Positions 35,764-47,254 of a stretch of DNA of 64,000 nt are shown one piece after another. The notes beneath the pieces were generated by a model. That model was not told the DNA's origin, did not search any database, and worked only from the letters and a program-made list of their open reading frames with translations. Both the position numbers and the translations under genes were made by a program. Every line of letters begins with the position of its first letter. Position 1 is the stretch's first letter. Origin of the DNA: Apiospora phragmitis. Its lineage: Eukaryota; Ascomycota; Sordariomycetes; Amphisphaeriales; Apiosporaceae. Location of the stretch: assembly GCA_038363925.1 (NCBI GenBank), contig JAQQWL010000001.1:1860001-1924000 (forward strand), read 5' to 3'.

Positions 35764-37150
35764 GTTAGGGGTGCGTTATGCATATTCCATCAGAACACAG
35801 CTAACTCCCAGTGCGTCGACCAATAAGGTCTCCAGCAGACAGCCGATGTCCAGTCCAGGGTCCAGACTTGTCGGGGAATATTCAGGATGTCGACGGAGGT
35901 AGGCCGCGGTGCATTAGCACGCCGCACTAGTGCGCAGTCTTGACTCTTCGGCACGTTGATGTTCTGGGCTGGCCAAATGGCAATTGCAATACCATGAAAC
36001 GAACGTGATCCCTGGACGTGAATCCTCAGGGTGGGGATATAATCAGGCCTGTAATGGTGTACGGGAACACGCGTGCCGGATGGACGTGGTAGGTGGTCAC
36101 TGTACGTGTATCCAGACCGCCACAAGTTGGCATCCAAATCGATTTGGTGGATGATACAGTAACCTTGGCGGCGGTGCGGTGCATAGACCTGCAGCCTTGT
36201 CCGTGCCAAACCAAAACCAGCAGGGGGCGGCAGTTTGGACAGCTCCAATCAAATCGGAAAGTGGGAGAAATGCCGAAGGGGTGGTAGGGATCTGCCTTTC
36301 GCTAAAGTCCGTCCAAAATAATTCGGGTGTCAATCCTCTTGTACGTGGAAAATTATTATATTCCACATGGGTAGTGACACTTAGCTGAGGAGCTTGGGAC
36401 CAAATAAGAATAAGAATTGGTTGATTACTGCGCATCCAATCGTCAACATTATCCCACCTGCCACCTAACCGAACGAGATACCCACTACGTACTTGTGGTC
36501 GCGGACCGGTGGGGGTGGGTCGACGAAACTTGAACTCCAAAAGGAATTCCGACGGTTACCATTAGTAAAGCGCCCAGCGCCACATCACCTCTCCTATGTA
36601 TCCTGTCTATGTCGAATAAGACTTGCCATCCTAGGATAGGAACTCCTCTGCATGCCGGTCACAGAAGTTCATGTGGAGTTCTCCGAGGAGAAAAGTAAAG
36701 TGATATATTATCGGGCGTTGGCGGCTTACATAGGTGCATATTTTGGAAGCTGATACCGCCCTTCTTCTTCTTCTGGTCATATGATACGCTGGCAATTACG
36801 TAGCAGTGAACGCTTCTAGCCCTGCTTCTTACTTGCTTATACGTGATACATATCAACACACACGGCTAAGGAAGCCTATAATTTCCGATATGCGTGTCAT
36901 TGGAATAGCCAGGCTCTCGCTTGGTCCCGTGCAATGTTACCGTAGGCCCAGAGACTTCGTATTGCCGGAATTGGTCGGGCATCGTCAGCTTTGCTAATCT
37001 CCAGCCAAACTTGCCTATGGCGCCGTCGGGCTGTACATGATCCCGGTTCCTTGAGCTGTGTTGCCTACTGCCTGGTAACCAAAAGAACAAGATGCCTCTG
37101 CTCTGAGACATGTAGTGAAAACTGCATCATGCATGGTCGTATATTCCCTA

Positions 37151-37364
37151 TCCCCTTAATTGCCAAAGCGCTGCTTTCCACCGCATCGGTAGGTATTGTA
37201 CGGACCAGGGATAATTTGAGTACGATCGGAGTGACGTTTTAAACGTCTGTTGTGGTCGGTGTGACTTCTGATTGGTCTCTTTAACCATGCTACGGTATGT
37301 ACGGCCGTGTCAATCATTTATTGAAAGTATTGTACGAAAAGCAGCGCTTTGGCAATTAAGGGGA
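37151..37364. mobile_element. Tc1/mariner-type MITE, 214 bp, 27-bp perfect terminal inverted repeats
   Basis: The termini 37151-37177 and 37338-37364 are perfect 27-bp inverted repeats (outer end TCCCCTTAATTGCC). The element is flanked on both sides by TA (37149-37150 and 37365-37366), the target duplication of Tc1/mariner elements such as Fot1/Pot2. The 160-bp interior has no coding capacity, so the element would depend on a transposase elsewhere. The perfect repeats suggest a young insertion. No second copy was noticed in the window. Confidence 0.85.
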
Positions 37365-37712
37365 TATTCCAGTCTTGGAAGGGATACCACGTACGTACTG
37401 GGTGCATGTTACCGCAACTCACCCCGGTCCTTTCGAAAGCGCCATTCACACACCGTTCGAGAATGTGGCTTTATAGGCTTGATTCTTGTTGCTGGCAGAA
37501 GGCGCAGGTACGTGGGATTGGATGCTGCTGCTGCATGTAATCAAGGCACAAGGCTACGTACAACCGAGTATAACCAGCTCCTAACCTGGACTGAGCATCA
37601 TATTCGGGGTTCTCATTTCGGCCTAGAACCGGACTGACCGTTCCCCGGTGCTACGCGATGAGGAAACGCAGACATTCCTTGCGACACGGGGGTCCTCGAA
37701 GCGATGGAGATG

Positions 37713-37742
37713 CACGCACACACACGCACATACACACACACG
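37713..37742. repeat. CA-rich microsatellite
   Basis: Imperfect (CA)n run interrupted by CG and TA dinucleotides, in the gene-free region about 350 bp right of the MITE. Confidence 0.8.
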
Positions 37743-40700
37743 TAGTCATAACCTAACACGATTTATCGTACAAGTCTGAATCGGGCAAGGCTGCCCGTCC
37801 ATCTGCTGTGGCTTGTAGACAGTGTGTGCGCGCCGGGCCCCGGCAATGTCACCGAAGAACCTTATTCCTTTCCCCGGAACGCTCTACAGGGGTTTGATAA
37901 TGGGACATGGGTTTATGCATGCCTGACTTCAGGGCGTGGAACTCTTGTCCTGACCTAGGGCCGAGCCTAGCCAGCTGCGCGTGCGCACGCATGGCAGCGT
38001 TTTCCATATGAGGCATTGAGTTCGCGGGAGAATATAAAGAATTAATCAGCGAGCTGATGGTCGACCAAAACGTGACCCTGGTCGGTCATAGGGCAATTTG
38101 AACCACCCACCGACATTTCGTACAGAACCGCTGTTAGGATGAGAGAGACACCACCGTTCGCGGCGAAGTAGCTGAGCATTCGCCGCTGCTGCCCATGATA
38201 TGTAACAGGGACGGAGGTAGGAGGGTTACACGGCTGGCCCCCCCAAGTACCGTAGGTGAGCGAGCAGCGAGGGATCACGACGCCCCGTTCACTGTCGTCG
38301 TAGGCGCAGTTGGCAATGATCGCCCGCGCAGCATTGGAAACCTGGCGTTCTCGAATCCCTGGCACCGGGGACCGTCAACCGTTCTTCTCCGGCGTCAGGG
38401 TCGGCGTTGGTGCTTTCGAGAGAGAGTTTTTGGAATCCTGCGCAGCTCCAATACCTACATATGCATTCGTATCGTGAGGTTGAATGAGAGTAATTGGCTC
38501 TGCATGGCCAGTACCTAGCCGAGTGAAACAAAGTTGTGCAGCGGTACACAGGTCGAAACAGTGATAGCGTGGAAAAGTGACAGAATCGCCCTGGGCCAAT
38601 CAGAAGCGCACGATGGCCGGCTTTTTCCCGTCCCCTGTCAATCGCTCCTCATCGCTCGTCAGCCACACATCAAATACCCGTTCTTTCTAGCTTGACAAGG
38701 CATAGCAAGAACTGAAGCGGCTGCAAAGGCTTGCAGGACTAGTCGTAGAGCGCTGCTCTCACTTACGCTAAACACGCAGCGTCTCCGTTATATACGATCA
38801 CAATATTTACATTTCATCGAGCTGTGCTGGAGGCTGGGCGTGCCAAACATGGCGAATGATCACAACAAAGCAGCAAGGAGTCAGAATTGGTAACGGGCGA
38901 TCCAGCTCCCCCATGCCAGTTGGCGAGCATCTGCCAATTTCTTAGAAATCGGGAAACATAGTTGTATTCGACAATTAAGTTGACATAATAAGACTTGTGA
39001 TAGGTGAAATGAATACAGGCCCGTAACAGTATTTGAACGGAACCGTTACAGTGCTACCATATTGTTTAATTGCGACTTGTGCTCAGCGCGGATGGGCTTC
39101 TTCTATGGAGCCCATACTGGCCCGAACCTGTGCCGAGTGACGAGTCGTCACTATCAGAAGACTGTCTGTCCGTGGCCATCACGAATCGTGAAATTCAAGG
39201 TCGTCCTCGTTATGTAATAGGTTGATGAGTTGGGAGTCCGGGACCGAGGGGCCTGTCAAGCACGCAGGGTGCATGGGTTTGGAGATAGAACGATATCCAC
39301 TGACTAGCGGGAGACGTAGAACGGTAGAAGAGAGAGTGCCCATTGAATTCGTCATTGCGAGCTCCAATCGCAATGGAACATCTTATTACAAGTAATCAAC
39401 ACATGCATACTACAGGACTTCTGTACGGTGCTTTCGCCTACGGTACGGTGGTACGATGCTACACGGGGTGGGTGACAGCCCGTGAGTTGAGGAGTCGAGG
39501 AGATGTTTGAACACGAAATCCCGTAGGTTAGAGTCATGTAACTGTTTGTGTCGGTGGTTCGGCTTTGGCCTTCACTCGCACGAGTCAGGCCTAGCTGTCA
39601 AAAAATAACGGCCGCGCAGTTTGGCACCCCCCACACTAGCTGTTCATCGTCGGAGTTGAAGCTTGAATGGCAATACTACCCTTTTCTTACCGTGTCTTCT
39701 GTCTGTTACCAATTTCATCATAGTATCGCATCGCAGCTCGTCCCCTATCCAGTTTTCATCCCAAATAGCACTGGTACGTACCCAAGCACAGCAGCCGGGA
39801 AGCTGAAGAGTTGGAGAGCTACATTCAATGTTGATGCATGTACCTACAGTAGCTGTAGCAGCAGGCAGGAAACCTTATGCCACATTTCCTCAGGAGCCAA
39901 AATCATCCCAGACGTTGATCCCGAAAACCTGGTTCGCCATTAGAACAGAATGGGCCTTTTGCTTGGGACTCGAAATTCCCATGTTGTGTGCCACCCCTGC
40001 TCGGTGTGGTGCTGGGGACCCAGGTGCCAGGCCGCAAGAGGGAACGAGGTCCGTCGAGCCCTGGTCGATTCGCAAGCTCTGCCCAAACAGGCCAAAGGCC
40101 CGTTTGCTGATATCATTGCGACTGGAACCACTATGGGGACCCGGCATTTTTATGATGATCCCACCTGTGCAAGAATTCGACAAATGATATCAAGCGGGAC
40201 GTGCTCCGTCGTCGCAAGTAGAAAGACGTTTGAAGGGAGAGAGAAAACAACCCGAACGTCTCCAGTGAGTGAGTCCAGACTGCAAGCACGGATGAGGTAC
40301 CCAGCCGGCCGCCCACTCAAGCACGGCCGGTACTTCAAGCTCGAGTCTATTAATTACGCTCGGCGTGTAGTACTCATAAGGTGGTAGACGGGAATAGCTG
40401 CTGCCCGAGTGCCCTCGTCGTATCGTACCTACCTATGGACTACCTAATCAAGATGGAAGTTTGCAGTTCTCCATTCTGATACATGTGCGCCAAAATAGAT
40501 GGGTTCGCTGACCCTTCAAAAAACCAGAGCTCCAAGCACCAGCACTTGTTACGTACATATATTACACCGTTACTGACGTTGCAGCAGTATGGATGCTATC
40601 GACATTGAGCCTGCTGTTTCCACTTTGGCGTTGCAAATCCTCGGAAGGGCCACCAGTTCATGTCATGACGGTGCTTCTTGGCATCTTCACCAACGGTCTC

Positions 40701-42842
40701 CATGGCCCGTAAACTCTACAGCGGCACAGGATAACGGTTTCCCACTCTCTAGCAGCTGGCATCTGCATACGTGTGCCATGCCAAGGAGAATATATGTATG
40801 TGAGTGGGCTTCAACGTATGATAGACATAACGGGACAGGATAGGCCTCTAGCAGCAATTGGTGCACTGTGTGTGTCGACTTTGCCGATTCCGCGGCCAAA
40901 ACCGATACATTGGGGCCTTACCTACTTTTTCTGGATCGAGTCTTGAGTCTCGACTCTCTCTTTCGACATTACCTGGTGGGCCCAAGTCCGTGACACCTGC
41001 CCGTGTCTAGACTGGACTGCAGGTAGGGTACATACGGGCCTCCATATCAGCTTGGGTATTCCTCCTAGCAGTAAGCCCTCGACGAGGTCTTCTTTCACTT
41101 TTCTTGCGCAGGGCTATGTGTAGTGGTAGATAGATGTACTTGACTGACGAGATCTGCATGCGCTGACATCACCGCGCTGTACCGTTATTGTACGTACGTA
41201 CTATTCCTAGGTCGTCTTTTAAGGTAAACCCACCACAGGGTTCAATAATACATATACAGGTAAGTAACGTGGGCTTGGTGGAGGGACCCTTGGAAGGGGA
41301 CTATTTGAGGTGGGAACAGCTGCTTGGGGTAAGTACCCTACCCTGGCCTACCCTGCAGACCTTAGACACTTGAACCTACCTACTAAGACTAGCGTCCATG
41401 GGTTCCGTCAAGTGCTTGTTGCTCTGTTACCGTCCCTTGTCACCCTGTACGCTCGCTTGCTGTACAGTACCGGTTTGCCCTCCACCCATCCTCATCCATG
41501 CTTCTCCATTGATCCATTTTCAGGCATTGGCAGGCGGGTAACAAACAAGCTGCTCAACTTCCTGGACGCACGCACGATACTTACATACTGTACCTAGCAG
41601 CCTGCCTTTACTGACATATCCATACCTACTTACAATCCATGGCTGGCTATGCAGTATCCTTTTGGCAAATAAGCTTGCAAAGCATTTGCAGTCCTGTTTA
41701 AGAGGGAAAAAGACGGGCTCCTCGTTTCAGACCTCTCTTTCTTATATCGCCTGTCCCGGCTGCTCTGTAAATACCAGTTCAGTTGCACTTCTTCTTTGAA
41801 CTCCTCCCACCAGAGACGATTCGCACCCACCCGGCTATGATTTACAGGCATCTTCCCTGAAGCTGATTTTCACCAACGACACAAGTCCTCCGCATTGAGT
41901 TCAGATTACTCAATACATACCGTCTTCCGTCTCGCCTTGTCCCACTATTTATTGCCTGACTGCTCTAGCTGACTGATTTCGGTACTTGCTGGACTCAAAC
42001 CAAACGACTTTTTGTTCCACAGACAGATCACCAACTACTACTACACAACATCCTCCAACCAGTCCTTCCTATTCACGCTGGTATACTGTTGCGTAGATTG
42101 TCTCTTCCAGCTCACTTGAACTTATAAGCACGCCGTGCCAGTGTCGAAGAGTTCTACCTGCACTTGCCGTACCAGCCCACGACGCCTTGATTTCTCGTCT
42201 TGCCATTCCGCTTTCTGCTCCTCGCCACCAGACAAGCTCTTCAGATTCGACTGGTTACCGCCCGTATTGGTACCTCCCGCCTCCTTCACCGCGTTCTGCA
42301 ACTACCCGAGCAGCCTGGAGGTGTTGTGATACCGACGAAACGACTCGCTGGTTATCTGTGTTACGTCGACGGAAAACTCCATAGTCGAACCCCCAAGTGC
42401 ACCCTGCAGACTGCCGCGCATCCAAATTTCCCACGGCCACAACCAGATATCACACAGCCTGTCCCGTGGAAACCTCGTGAGACTCCTTTCTCCACCCGGC
42501 AACGACAGCGGGATCTATGCAACACAGTACTCGGCTATCCAAAGACAAATCTCGTTGGCTCGCACGCTCGAAGCCTCCCTCTTGGTCCTGCCGGACTATC
42601 CATATTCAAGCTGGAGCTGATGTCCTTCAGGATCCGAAGGCCGTCAGTTCAGCAGGTCCTTACTAGAGGAAGCTCCCGGAACTCAAAAGACCGAACCTCA
42701 CATTGGAGTACCGACGCTGCCCGAGAAGGCGCCTACCTCGAAGGCACTACTGCAAACTTTGTTGAAGTGGTGTACAACAAGTAAAACAATATCGCCAACA
42801 AACGTTACCCGGTGAAGAGAAATCGCCCAGCGAGCAGTCTCG

Positions 42843-44872
42843 ATGGAGCACACGTTTATGACCATTCACAGTCAGTACAGCCAGTCTGATTGCCGACCCC
42901 TATGAACTGCGCCTTGATGGTGTGCACAATTCCGGAACGCTGAGCTAATGACCTGGATCGCCCAATAAACAGACCTCTCCCGAGATGCCAATGTTTTATT
43001 CGCATCAGACTCGATTGCAGACATTCTAGGCTATCAGCCTGATGAGATTCTTGGCAAATCATCGTTCGACTACTTTCACCCCGATGAGGTGCCCTTCGCG
43101 CGCTCGGTACATAGCCGAGGGGTCTTGCTAGATAAAGCCGCGGTTCTTCACTACCTTCGTGTTCAGAACCGGGATGGCCAATGGATTAGCTGCGAATGCT
43201 GCTTCACTGTCGTTCATGACGTCCTCGTGGCCTGTACGAGTATCTACAGGAGAGGAGAAAAGAGTGAACGTAAGTCGAACAGAACTTACCAATTCATATG
43301 TACAGTGCTCTCTAACCTATCTTAGGGCGGGCAATTGAGGCGCCACAGGTCCGTCGTCTATTCTCAAGCTCGCCAAGAGACCCGCGCTACCATATGCTGG
43401 AGCACCTGTCGCCCAAATTCAAGATGCCGCCGATGGAGCGAGAGCCGAGGGCAGCCTTGATTTTGAACCGATTTACACAGACTCTCACGGTCATGTTTGC
43501 TACTAATGCGGTGTCCTCTATCCTCGGAGTGAGCCCTGATCAGCTCAAGGGCAAGAGTTTCTACGAATGCATCGATCAAAACTGCTGGGCGGACGCGATC
43601 AACTGTTTAGAGAGCGCTAAAGCCAACGACTCGATCGCCTATCTTCGGTTCTGGTACCGAGACCCACGAAGACCGGAAGACTTTGACGACGAAGCGTCGG
43701 ATTCGGAAGATAGTAGCGACTCGGACGGTGGCGCGCAACTTGGAGCAAGTCAAAGTCCGATGGAGGTTGACCGGACACCGCAAGAAGAACCCCATATCAA
43801 GGCGGAGCCACTGAGCCCCGAAACATCCAAAGCGGAAATCCTTCAATCGATTCATTCACACCCATCAGCTTCGTCAGCTGCCGGGTCTTCTTCCATGGCC
43901 GAGTCCCAGGGTCACCAGACTCATCTAACTGTCCCGACACCAGATGCTGCCGAGGCCGGCGGCCATCATGGAGCTGGGAATCCGCCACAAGCGCCGCATG
44001 CGCCTCCTCGAAATGCAAACCAACGTCACCGGAACGAACCGATCCCCACTTTCGAGTTAGAGGCGGTGGTTTCTTGTACCTCGGACGGTCTAGTCGTTAT
44101 TCTTCGCAAAGCGCGCCCGATGATGCCTGCACTTCATCCCCCACTAATGCCGCTTGAGTATCAAAACGGCTTCTTCGCGGCGCCCTGGGGTGCCCGGCCG
44201 ATCAACCCGCAGTACCCACCGGAACAGATTTATCAGTTCCGACCGCCGCTTTTGCCACAGTATATGCCTGTGCAGGAACACGTCAAGCAGGTCGGCGGCC
44301 CTCCCACGGATGATCTGATGAGCTCCATCCGCGACGTGGCTGTGTTTGCTTGGGCTCTAGTGGGCATCAACGGTACCCTCGCTGCGCATAGCCGGGGCGT
44401 GCCGCAGGGCGAGGCGCAACCACCCGACGGCATCCCGATCTGGGATCCGTCGGCGACAAAATCGCAGTACAGCGCACCGGAAAACCAAGCGGCTGTTCGT
44501 TGGGCGCGCATGGAGGGCTACCCTCATGGTGCGGCACCTTCATCACTATCTGCCCACTTCAGTCGCGTAAGCAACGGGATATCGCAGGCCTACGGGGGGG
44601 GATCGAGCTTCACACACACCATGGGCTATGCGTCATACACACATGGGACTGCGCCGTCATGGCCATCGTCTGGGCCCATGTCATCGTATGCACCTCAGTC
44701 CCAGGAGCCATGGGCCGATGCTGCCGCCCGATATGCGCAGCAGCAACAGCCGCCGCCGCCGCCGTCGCATCAACACCGCCCACAGCACGGCGATAGACCA
44801 ACGACACAGCCGACGAGTCCCGGGGATGGTCCTCCCCCGGCATACTCCGTACAGATGGCCGCAGTGATTTGA
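42843..44872 (+). CDS. Two-PAS-domain protein with low-complexity C-terminus
   Basis: Exons: 42843-42870, 42973-43269, 43326-44872; 623 aa in frame. The small first exon gives MEHTFMTIH, joined to NLSRDANVLFASDSIADIL. PAS 1 (about 1-110) has GYQPDEILGKSSFDYFHPDE and RVQNRDGQWISCECCF. PAS 2 (about 140-225) has NRFTQTLTVMFATNAVSSIL and GVSPDQLKGKSFYECID. An acidic insert follows, then Pro/Gln/His-rich sequence to the end with PPPAYSVQ. No kinase, zinc-finger or basic DNA-binding region is visible, so it is probably a signalling or co-regulator protein rather than a White Collar factor. The FHPDE and Cys-rich strands are shared with a conserved but poorly studied fungal PAS family. The ligand is unknown. 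The long pyrimidine-rich leader upstream may carry upstream ORFs. Confidence 0.88.
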
Positions 44873-45625
44873 TTCGATTGTACAACCAGTTGCGGATTTG
44901 CAGGAGCCAGCCAGATTACTTATTAATGATTATTATGATAGGAATATAGAAAAGAAGGATGGGAAACCGGGTGTTGTTGCTCCTGATACAGGGCAGCACC
45001 TTAACGTGGTTGTAACTTGAAAGGGGAAAAGTGCGTGAGAAAGTCTTGGATAGTCAATAGGCTGGCTACATTGGGGAATGTTGTACGTCGGTTCGTTCAT
45101 TCAAGACGACAACGTATACCCTCTTGATCCCCAAAGACGATCTACTGCTGGCACATATGGCAATTGGTGTTGGAGGGCGTCTAGATACCCTTGTGTTTAT
45201 CAAAAGAAAAAGTTCACATAAGAAGATTAATAGAGCCAGAATATTGACCATCAATTCACTGCCATGGGCAAAACGGAATTGCTGCCTCCCATTAGTGTAG
45301 GTGCAAGGTACGTATCTTTTAATGTACCTTACAGTAGCTGTCGCATCATAGGCGAAGGAGCTTGGACCATGTCGATCCCGGTTAGCTGCATCAACTTCCA
45401 AACGAGGCAACCTGGCAACGTGGAAAGTAACTGAGGCTATGAGTAGCTAATAGTTACTATTCTCATCATCTGTATTCAATCAATCCAACCCCAGCGACAG
45501 TATTTTGCTGGGCAATCCGTTCCCAGAACTCTCCAAATTGATCCTTTAGGCCAACAACTTCTTGCGCCCATTGGACACCCGATCCCGGCTTCCAAGACAG
45601 CAAACGCCCTGCGAAACCACCCACG
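44873..45625. other. Intergenic region
   Basis: 3' flank of the PAS gene and promoter of the YIP gene. Only noise frames (for example 45066-45410 minus) were seen. Confidence 0.5.
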
Positions 45626-46777
45626 ATGGCTTCAACGTCGAATCACCAATACCCAAGCCCCGAGATCGAAGACGATCTGATCGACCCCGATGATGGTACA
45701 TTGCGCCCCCCCCTCTCTACTCTATCTACAAATTGTCGTCTTGAAGACAGACCCTATGAATCATCCTAGCTAATCCCCTATCTACCTTTGTCTCCTCTCT
45801 CCAGCCGACCTCAACGACTTCGACGACCCTCTGGCCCGCAACGAGTCCCGCCAGCCCCTGACGGGCAACATCGGCACCTCGTCCTCCTCGGCCGGCGGCC
45901 GACCCCTGAACGAGCAGAGCTGGACGTCGCGCATCGGCGGCGAGGACCGCAGCGCGCCCGTCAACACCATCGACGAGACCGTCTGGGAGACGCTGCGGCG
46001 CGACCTGCTGGCCGTCTGGTCCAAGATGCGCGAGGTGCTGTACCCCAAGTACCTCTTCGGCGGCACCATGTTCGACTACCAGAGCGGCGGCTCCGAGGGG
46101 GGCGGGTTTAGGAGTGTGTACGCCAACCTGCGCGGGGCCGGCATCTCGGGCGCCCGCGAGGAGCTCGCGGGACTGGCGGGCCGCGTCATGGACCCCGAGG
46201 CTTTACTCAACCAGAGCAATATGAGCCCCGGCCTGCGTGACTGGGACATGTGGGGGCCCCTCATCTTCTGCCTGCTCCTCAGTCTGCTCTTGAGCTTCCG
46301 CGCCAAGGACGACCAGAAGGACGTGGTGTTCAGCGGCGTCTTCGCCATGGTCTGGATTGGTGAGGCCGTTGTCACGCTGCAGATCAAGCTGCTGGGCGGT
46401 AACATGTGAGTAGTAGTACTTTCTTTCGCTCCCTGATGATGATGATGATGTGTGCTCCGAGGTGATCGGAACGAGACCAAAAACGCCAAGCAAGCAGTGT
46501 TGCTAATCAATCACCCACCCAACATAGATCCTTCGCGCAAAGTGTCTGCATCATCGGCTACACCCTCTTCCCGCTCGTCATCGCCGCCCTGCTCTCGGCC
46601 CTCTCGATCCCCGTCGTGGTTCGCATACCTGTGTACATCGTGTTGATCGCGTGGTCGCTGGCGGCGGGCGTCAGCATCCTGGGCGGCAGCGGCGTCGTCA
46701 AGAACCGGGTCGGCATCGCTGTGTACCCCCTATTCGTCTTCTACCTGGGACTGGGCTGCCTCTGCTTCATCAGCTAG
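45626..46777 (+). CDS. yip4: YIP1-family Golgi membrane protein (YIP4/YIPF6 type)
   Basis: Rab-interacting membrane protein of ER-Golgi traffic. Exons: 45626-45695, 45805-46405, 46528-46777; 306 aa in frame. The N-terminal half is cytosolic and acidic (EIEDDLIDPDD, DLNDFDDPLAR). The conserved entry DETVWETLRRDLLAVWSKM then VLYPK is typical of the family, followed by DWDMWGPLIF. Five membrane helices follow: LIFCLLLSLLLSF, FSGVFAMVWIGEAVVTL, VCIIGYTLFPLVIAALLSAL, VYIVLIAWSLAAGVSIL and VYPLFVFYLGLGCLCFI. An internal insert of about 50 residues between the entry motif and helix 1 is common in fungal members. The start ATG gives MASTSNHQYPSPEIED. Subtype is inferred from the DLLAVW/KVLYP-like entry motif. 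Confidence 0.92.
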
Positions 46778-47254
46778 ATAAGGAGTGGAGAGGAGAGGCG
46801 GTAAATCACTGGTGGCAAAGATATAAGGGGAGGTGGGATATGAAGAGATTCTAGAAAAGTCGCAAAGGCTTTCTTTCTTCATGAGAGCGCGCGCAAACCC
46901 CACCGGCACACGCAGACGATGATGTGCATGGATGGCGCCGCCGAGTTGTCTGAATTAGACGAGTTTGTATTTCTAGATTATTACCACAGATGTACCAACG
47001 AGAGAGCCCCGGCTTGACACGGGGAAATTGCCTGGAACCTTGCTTTTACTTTTCCACTAGACCTTCTGATGTGCCCACCAGAGAAATAAGGAGGTGATCA
47101 ACGACAGCCCAGACTGGCCGACTTCAATGGCATAAAAGACCATGCATGTGTAATTGAGACAACTGATTCTTTTATATTCATGGCACATCGACCAACTACA
47201 TATAGACACGGGTGGGTATTAACGTTACAGAGTCTTGTAACAACCACCAAACAT
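46778..47254. other. Short spacer between convergent genes
   Basis: Shared 3' region of the YIP gene (+) and DBP4 (-). No further gene was seen. Confidence 0.5.

Larger units (their letters stand above)
35764..42842. other. 7-kb gene-free region
   Basis: No gene could be supported in the largest spacer of the window. Short frames at 36097-36540, 37272-37637, 39548-40387 and 42135-42784 lack domains and splice support. It contains a MITE at 37151-37364, a CA-rich microsatellite at about 37713-37742, and many GTAC-rich short palindromes near 41190. The last 900 bp are pyrimidine-rich and probably form the promoter and long 5' leader of the PAS gene. Confidence 0.5.

Noticed and set aside
42200..42784. 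194-codon plus-strand frame before the PAS gene
   Set aside because: Composition follows a pyrimidine-rich leader; no domain. At most it is an upstream ORF.
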